Assembly: GCF_001541225.1 (NCBI RefSeq)
Contig: NZ_LMTS01000324.1
Location: forward strand, 16,398 to 80,397
DNA length: 64,000 bases
Reading direction: 5' to 3'
DNA from: Variovorax sp. WDL1
Lineage (GTDB): Bacteria > Pseudomonadota > Gammaproteobacteria > Burkholderiales > Burkholderiaceae_C
Shown: positions 60,299 through 64,000 of the stretch, piece after piece
How the letters are laid out: every line of letters begins with the position of its first letter
Position numbering within the stretch: position 1 is the stretch's first letter
Program-made: the position numbers and the translations under genes
The notes under the pieces: generated by a model
Seen by the model: only the letters and a program-made list of their open reading frames with translations
The model's database searches: none
What the model was told of the DNA's origin: nothing

Positions 60299-60961
60299 AT
60301 GGCCGCCGCCAAACCCGTTCTCACCATCAGCAGCAAGAACTACGGTGCCTGGGCGCTGCGCGGCTGGCTGATGTGCAAGCTGGCGGGGCTGGACTTCGTC
60401 GAGAAGGTGATACCGCCCGACGACCCGGCCATGAAGGCCGAGATGCTGCTGCTCTCGTCGTCGATGCGCGTGCCCTCGCTGCAGCACGGCCATGTGAAGG
60501 TCTGGGACACGCTGGCGATCGGCGAGTACCTGCACGAGATCAAGCCCAAGGCGGGACTGCTGCCGGCCGACATCCAGGCCCGTGCCCATTGCCGCGCCAT
60601 CTGCGGCGAGATGCACTCGGGCTTCGCTTCGATGCGCGGCGCGCTGCCGATGAACGTGAAGGCCCGCTTCCCCGGCTTCAAGATCTGGTCGCGCGCGCAG
60701 ACGGACATCGACCGCGTGGTCGAGATCTGGCGCGAATGCCTCAAGGGCTACGACGGGCCCTTCCTGTTCGGCAGGCAGCCCTGCATGGCCGATGCGATGT
60801 ACGCGCCCGTGGTCACGCGCTTCATGACCTACGACGTCGCGCTCGACAAGCCCTGCGCGGCCTATGCCAAGCGGATCATCGAGCTGCCCGCGATGCAGGA
60901 ATGGATCGCAGCGGCGAAGCTGGAGCCCGAGGAGATCGACGAGCTCGACGCGGAGTTCTAG
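60299..60961 (+). CDS. Glutathione S-transferase-like protein
   Basis: A 220-residue cytosolic protein. The N-terminal thioredoxin-like domain reads SSKNYGAWALRGWLMCKLAG and SSSMRVPSLQHGHVKVWDTL with the cis-Pro and Asp-Thr that hold glutathione; the helical C-terminal domain follows at about 90-215. The segment SKNYSxWSLR-like at the start is usual in the YfcF/YibF-like GST subgroup. The substrate is unknown. It is divergent from phaZ and has a probable sigma-54 promoter. Confidence 0.87.
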   Translation: MAAAKPVLTISSKNYGAWALRGWLMCKLAGLDFVEKVIPPDDPAMKAEMLLLSSSMRVPSLQHGHVKVWDTLAIGEYLHEIKPKAGLLPADIQARAHCRAICGEMHSGFASMRGALPMNVKARFPGFKIWSRAQTDIDRVVEIWRECLKGYDGPFLFGRQPCMADAMYAPVVTRFMTYDVALDKPCAAYAKRIIELPAMQEWIAAAKLEPEEIDELDAEF

Positions 60962-60970
60962 CCTGCGGGA

Positions 60971-61882
60971 TCAGAGCTCGGCTGCGAAGTCGCGAAGATC
61001 GCGCGGCGCGCGGCCCAGCCATTCGGCCAAGGGTGCATTGCTGGCGACGTTGTCGAGCTCCAGCATCATGCGGGTGTCGGTGCACCAGGGCAGGCCTGGC
61101 AGGAAGTCGCCGGCCCGGGCGCTCAGCACGCCCATCCAGGCGGGCAGGCGGACCTGGTGCGCTGGACGCGCGGCGCCTCCGCGACGTGCACTGCGCAGCG
61201 TGGCGATGAGCTCGGCCAGCGTCATCTCGCGGGCGCCGCCGAACTCCACCACGCCGCGGTAGGGCGAGGCCGGGTCGGCCAGCACCGTCACGGCGCGGGC
61301 CAGGTCCTCGACGTGGATCGGCTGGAGCTTGGCGCCGAGCGCCGGGCCGGGCATCGTCAGCAGGGGGAGCGCGGCCAGCGTCCGGAAAAGCCCTGCCGCA
61401 TCGCCGCCCGGGCCGAGCACGACCGAGGGCCGCAGCGCAATCCACGAGGGCCCGCCGGCGGGCAGGGCCTCGAGGGCGGCTTCGGCAGCGCGCTTGGTGC
61501 GCGCGTACTGCGTGGGGTTGTCGTCGTCGCTGCGGCCGATGCCGAGGGCCGAGACCTGGACGATGCGGCGCACGCCTGCCTGCGCGCACGCCTCGAAGAG
61601 CGCAGCCGGCACCGCGCTGTGCACTGCCCGCATCGGCCGTCGCGCGCTGCTGCGCAGCACGCCGACGGCATTGACGACCGTGTCGATGCCGTCGAGCCGC
61701 GGCAGCCAGGTCGCCGGCTCGGTGTCGCGCGAGAAGTCGACGGGGACATGAGGCACATCGGCGCGCAGCCGCGTGGCGCTGCCGCAGGTCACGCGATGCC
61801 CCGCCTGCAGTGCCGCCGCGGCGATGCGGCTGCCGATGAAGCCGTTGGCGCCGCATACCAGGACATTCAGCGCGGTGGTCAT
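60971..61882 (-). CDS. NAD(P)-dependent epimerase/NADH dehydrogenase-like protein
   Basis: A 303-residue Rossmann-fold protein of the atypical short-chain dehydrogenase type. The dinucleotide motif GANGFIGSRIA lies near residue 10-20. There is VVNAVGVLR, QYARTKRAAEAALEAL containing a Tyr-x-x-x-Lys pair, and the typical RPSVVLGPGGDAAGLFRTLA. It resembles NDUFA9-like/complex I chaperone-type family members; the reaction is unknown. It is divergent from the radical SAM gene, sharing the region with the LexA-like box. It starts at ATG 61882. Confidence 0.85.
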   Translation of the reverse strand: MTTALNVLVCGANGFIGSRIAAAALQAGHRVTCGSATRLRADVPHVPVDFSRDTEPATWLPRLDGIDTVVNAVGVLRSSARRPMRAVHSAVPAALFEACAQAGVRRIVQVSALGIGRSDDDNPTQYARTKRAAEAALEALPAGGPSWIALRPSVVLGPGGDAAGLFRTLAALPLLTMPGPALGAKLQPIHVEDLARAVTVLADPASPYRGVVEFGGAREMTLAELIATLRSARRGGAARPAHQVRLPAWMGVLSARAGDFLPGLPWCTDTRMMLELDNVASNAPLAEWLGRAPRDLRDFAAEL

Positions 61883-61937
61883 CGCGCCATGGTGCTCAGA
61901 TGCGACGCTGCGTGCAAGCGGGACCATTTGGTGGAAT

Positions 61938-61955
61938 ACTGGATATCCATCCAGT
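61938..61955. promoter_or_regulatory. LexA-type SOS box
   Basis: ACTGGATATCCATCCAGT is an inverted repeat with seven-base arms and fits the CTG-N10-CAG LexA pattern. It lies 18 bases before the ATG at 61974 of the radical SAM gene and 55 bases from the start of the divergent epimerase gene. DNA-damage control is predicted. Confidence 0.65.
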
Positions 61956-61973
61956 TATTCGAGGCAAGAGACC

Positions 61974-63059
61974 ATGCCCGACACTTTCATTCCCATCCAC
62001 GCGATCAAGGGCCGCGGTGCTGCGACCCGGCTGCCTCACCGCTTCGAACGTGATGCGCGCGACGCCTTCGACGACGGCTGGGGCACGCTCGAGGAAGGTT
62101 CCGCCGAGCCGCTCCCGCCCCTGCAGGAGGTGCGCTTCGAGGACGTGAAGTCGGTGCTGAGCGAGAACGACTCGCCCGACATCCACTTCGACCGCTCGAT
62201 CAATCCCTACCGCGGCTGCGAGCACGGCTGCATCTACTGCTTTGCGCGCCCGACCCACAGCTATCTGAACCTCTCTCCCGGCCTGGACTTCGAGACCAAG
62301 CTGATCGCCAAGCGCAACATCGTGGAGGTGCTGCGCACGGAGTTGGGCCGGCGCAGCTATCGGCCGCAAAACCTGGCGATCGGCACCGCGACCGACTGCT
62401 ACCAGCCGATCGAGCGCGAGCTGCGGCTCACGCGCTCGGTGATCGAGCTGCTCCAGGAGGTGCGCCATCCCTTCGGCCTGGTCACCAAGTCCAGCGCCGT
62501 CGAGCGCGACCTCGACCTGATCGCGCCGATGGCCGCGCAGCGTCTCGCGGCGGTCTACGTCACCATCACCACGCTCGACGGCGAGCTGGCGCGCAAGCTG
62601 GAGCCGCGCGCCGCCGCGCCGCACCGGCGGCTGCGCACGGTCCGCTCGCTGGCGGAGGCCGGCGTACCGGTGGGCGTGAGCGTCGCGCCGCAGATTCCCT
62701 TCGTCACCGAGGACATGGAGAAGGTGCTGGAGGCCGCCTGGGAGGCCGGCGCGCGCAGCGCCTTCTACACCGTGATCCGCTTGCCGTGGGAGGTGGCGCC
62801 GCTCTTCAAGCAGTGGCTGGAGCTGCACTACCCGCAGCGGGCCGCGCGCATCATGGCGCGCATCCATGAGATGCGCGGCGGCAAGGACTACGACGCCGAC
62901 TTCGGCACCCGCATGGTGGGAAGCGGGCTGTGGGCCGAGCTGATCCGCCAGCGCTTCGAGAAGGCGACGCAGCGACTGGGCTTCAACCGCGAGCGCATCG
63001 CTCTTGACCTCAGCGCGTTCCGGCCACCCGGCGCAGCGGGGCAGGGCAGTCTGTTCTAG
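61974..63059 (+). CDS. PA0069-family radical SAM protein (SplB-like)
   Basis: A 361-residue radical SAM protein with the [4Fe-4S] ligands Cys82, Cys86 and Cys89 in CEHGCIYCFARPT. The family segments FDRSINPYRGCEHGC, ATDCYQPIERELRLTR, HPFGLVTKSSAVERDLD and APQIPFVTEDME are present. It resembles spore photoproduct lyase-related proteins and may act in DNA repair, which agrees with the LexA-type box in its promoter. The true start is ATG 61974, although the frame is open from 61773. Confidence 0.9.
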   Translation: MPDTFIPIHAIKGRGAATRLPHRFERDARDAFDDGWGTLEEGSAEPLPPLQEVRFEDVKSVLSENDSPDIHFDRSINPYRGCEHGCIYCFARPTHSYLNLSPGLDFETKLIAKRNIVEVLRTELGRRSYRPQNLAIGTATDCYQPIERELRLTRSVIELLQEVRHPFGLVTKSSAVERDLDLIAPMAAQRLAAVYVTITTLDGELARKLEPRAAAPHRRLRTVRSLAEAGVPVGVSVAPQIPFVTEDMEKVLEAAWEAGARSAFYTVIRLPWEVAPLFKQWLELHYPQRAARIMARIHEMRGGKDYDADFGTRMVGSGLWAELIRQRFEKATQRLGFNRERIALDLSAFRPPGAAGQGSLF

Positions 63060-63061
63060 CG

Positions 63062-63203
63062 TCGGCTGCGCTGCCGGGCTGCGCGAGGCGACGCCGCACC
63101 AGTCGCCGCCCAGGGCCTTCACGAGAAGCACCGAGTTCAGCAGGCGCTGGCCCTGCAGCTGCGCGGCCTGGCGCTCCGCGGTCAGCAGCGACTGCTGCGC
63201 GGT
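63062..63203 (-). pseudogene. Remnant of an outer-membrane efflux (NodT/OprM-type) gene C-terminus
   Basis: The minus strand reads TAQQSLLTAERQAAQLQGQR then LLNSVLLVKALGGDW, the typical last helix of RND-pump outer-membrane proteins. No start is found upstream and no stop in frame before the radical SAM gene, so only about 45 residues remain. It fills the 162-base gap between the radical SAM and gluconokinase genes. It is probably a decayed gene, not a functional small protein. Confidence 0.6.
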
Positions 63204-63221
63204 GCAACACAATACGTCCCA

Positions 63222-63773
63222 ATGACCGAGCTTTACTTATCTTCGTTGGAGAACCCGACGCGCTGGCTCGTCGTGATGGGCGTCTCGGGCTGCGGCAAGT
63301 CCAGCCTCGGGGCTGCACTGGCCCGCGAACTGGGGCTGCCGCTGATCGAGGGCGATGACTTCCATCCACCCGCAAGTGTGAGCAAGATGCGCGCCGGGAT
63401 CGCGCTCACCGACGCCGACCGGGCCGGGTGGCTGGACACGCTGGCGGGCATGCTTGCTGCACATCCGCAGGGGGCGGTGCTGAGCTGCTCGGCGCTCAAG
63501 CGCGGCTACCGCGACCGGTTGCGCGCCGCGGTGCCCCGGCTGCTCTTCGTCTTCATGGACCTGTCGCGCGAGGAGGCCGAGCGCCGGGTCGCCGGACGCG
63601 GGGGCGCGCACTTCTTCTCCGCGAGCCTGGTCGCCGACCAGTTCGCGACCCTCGAATCGCCCGTCGGGGAGGCCGGCGTGCTGAGGGTCGATGCGACGGC
63701 CCCGCTGTCCGAACTCGTGGACCGGGCCCGGGACTGGCTGCGCGACGAGACGGCGGCCGGTCCCCCGGCGTAG
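63222..63773 (+). CDS. gntK: Gluconokinase (GntK-type)
   Basis: It phosphorylates gluconate to 6-phosphogluconate with ATP. The 183-residue protein has Walker A GVSGCGKSS (20-28), EGDDFHPPASVSKMRAGIALTD, which binds gluconate, and the LSCSALKRGYRDRLR segment. The ATG at 63222 gives a slightly longer N-terminus (about 15 residues before the core) than in E. coli. No other gluconate genes are adjacent. Confidence 0.93.
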   Translation: MTELYLSSLENPTRWLVVMGVSGCGKSSLGAALARELGLPLIEGDDFHPPASVSKMRAGIALTDADRAGWLDTLAGMLAAHPQGAVLSCSALKRGYRDRLRAAVPRLLFVFMDLSREEAERRVAGRGGAHFFSASLVADQFATLESPVGEAGVLRVDATAPLSELVDRARDWLRDETAAGPPA

Positions 63774-63820
63774 CCAGTTCCCGCAAGCCCGCCGCAGGGG
63801 CGCGGGCTAAGGTCGCGAGC

Positions 63821-64000
63821 ATGGCCGTGATCGAATCAACCCTGTCCACCAGCGGCGAAGTCTTTCAGGCCAACCGTGCCGGCATGCTCGCGCTGATCGA
63901 GCGCATCCGCGGCATCGAGGCGCGCACCGTGCAGGCCTCCGCCGCCTCGCGCGAGCGCTTCCGCAAGCGCGGGCAGCTGCTGCCGCGCGAGCGGCTGGGG
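63821..64000 (+). CDS. Acyl-CoA carboxylase beta subunit, N-terminal part (3' end outside window)
   Basis: The first 60 residues of a carboxyltransferase. The segment LIERIRGIEARTVQASAASR then FRKRGQLLPRERLG is the typical start of propionyl-, methylcrotonyl- and geranyl-CoA carboxylase beta subunits. The ATG at 63821 follows the gluconokinase stop by 47 bases. Which acyl-CoA is used cannot be told from this fragment, though the RKRGQLLPRERL wording favours the geranyl/methylcrotonyl branch. Confidence 0.8.
   Translation, partial: MAVIESTLSTSGEVFQANRAGMLALIERIRGIEARTVQASAASRERFRKRGQLLPRERLG

Noticed and set aside
1..64000. CRISPR arrays, insertion sequences, prophage genes, tRNA or rRNA genes
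   Set aside because: No spaced repeats, transposase or phage motifs, and no tRNA or rRNA signatures were seen other than the tmRNA.

Overview
The window looks like chromosomal DNA of a Comamonadaceae betaproteobacterium, most like Variovorax. The reasons are the high GC content, the gene order gyrA - DUF2059 - serC - pheA - tyrA - aroA, the tmRNA tag ANDERFALAA, a polyhydroxybutyrate depolymerase, and many ABC-transporter and CoA-dependent catabolic genes. Coding density is very high. Many neighbours overlap by ATGA/GTGA or TGATG, so operons are tightly coupled. No insertion sequence, prophage, CRISPR array, tRNA or rRNA was seen, and no gene-free stretch exceeds 300 bases except the tmRNA gene.

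Layout. 1-6.9 kb (minus): aromatic amino acid and serine synthesis (aroA partial, tyrA, pheA, serC), a DUF2059 exported protein and gyrA. 7.1-9.7 kb (plus): OmpA-like protein, ubiG, gph and ssrA. 9.8-19.6 kb (plus): a PhyH-like oxygenase, a methyltransferase with a regulatory domain, gamma-glutamyltransferase behind a hairpin that pairs with its ribosome binding site, an RsuA-type pseudouridine synthase, a beta-propeller protein, a polysaccharide deacetylase, a sterol-desaturase-type protein, an EI24 membrane protein and a molybdopterin-binding protein. 19.5-24.4 kb: nitrogen control, with glnA behind two NtrC-like sites and a sigma-54 promoter, then ntrB and ntrC. 24.4-25.7 kb: a lipoprotein and exonuclease III.

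25.8-48.6 kb is an accessory catabolic island. A GAF/PucR-type regulator diverges from a probable operon of about 15 kb. The operon encodes a LIV-type ABC transporter, a CaiB-type CoA-transferase, an enoyl-CoA hydratase, a class II (degradative) HMG-CoA reductase, and a ribose-type ABC transporter. One permease of that second transporter is fused to a strictosidine-synthase/SMP-30-like propeller, and a second propeller protein follows. Mevalonate, mevalonolactone or a related branched acid is a reasonable but unproven substrate. Next comes a NahR/NagR-type LysR gene with a near-consensus NahR site. It diverges from a salicylate-5-hydroxylase-like operon (reductase, alpha, beta, Rieske ferredoxin) that contains an isochorismate-pyruvate-lyase/chorismate-mutase-like gene and a TctC binding protein.

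48.6-64 kb: folA, thyA, a ccdAB toxin-antitoxin pair, an FAD-linked oxidase with a tiny overlapping ORF and a DUF2069 gene, YihY, a thioredoxin-like protein, an alpha/beta hydrolase, an O-acetylhomoserine sulfhydrylase-type enzyme, a CBS protein, a hipBA module with a long inverted repeat, phaZ, a glutathione-transferase-like gene behind a near-perfect sigma-54 promoter, an NAD-dependent epimerase-like gene, a PA0069-type radical SAM gene behind a LexA-type box, a remnant of an outer-membrane efflux gene, gluconokinase, and the start of an acyl-CoA carboxylase beta gene. All assignments were made by reading the sequence; no database search was run.
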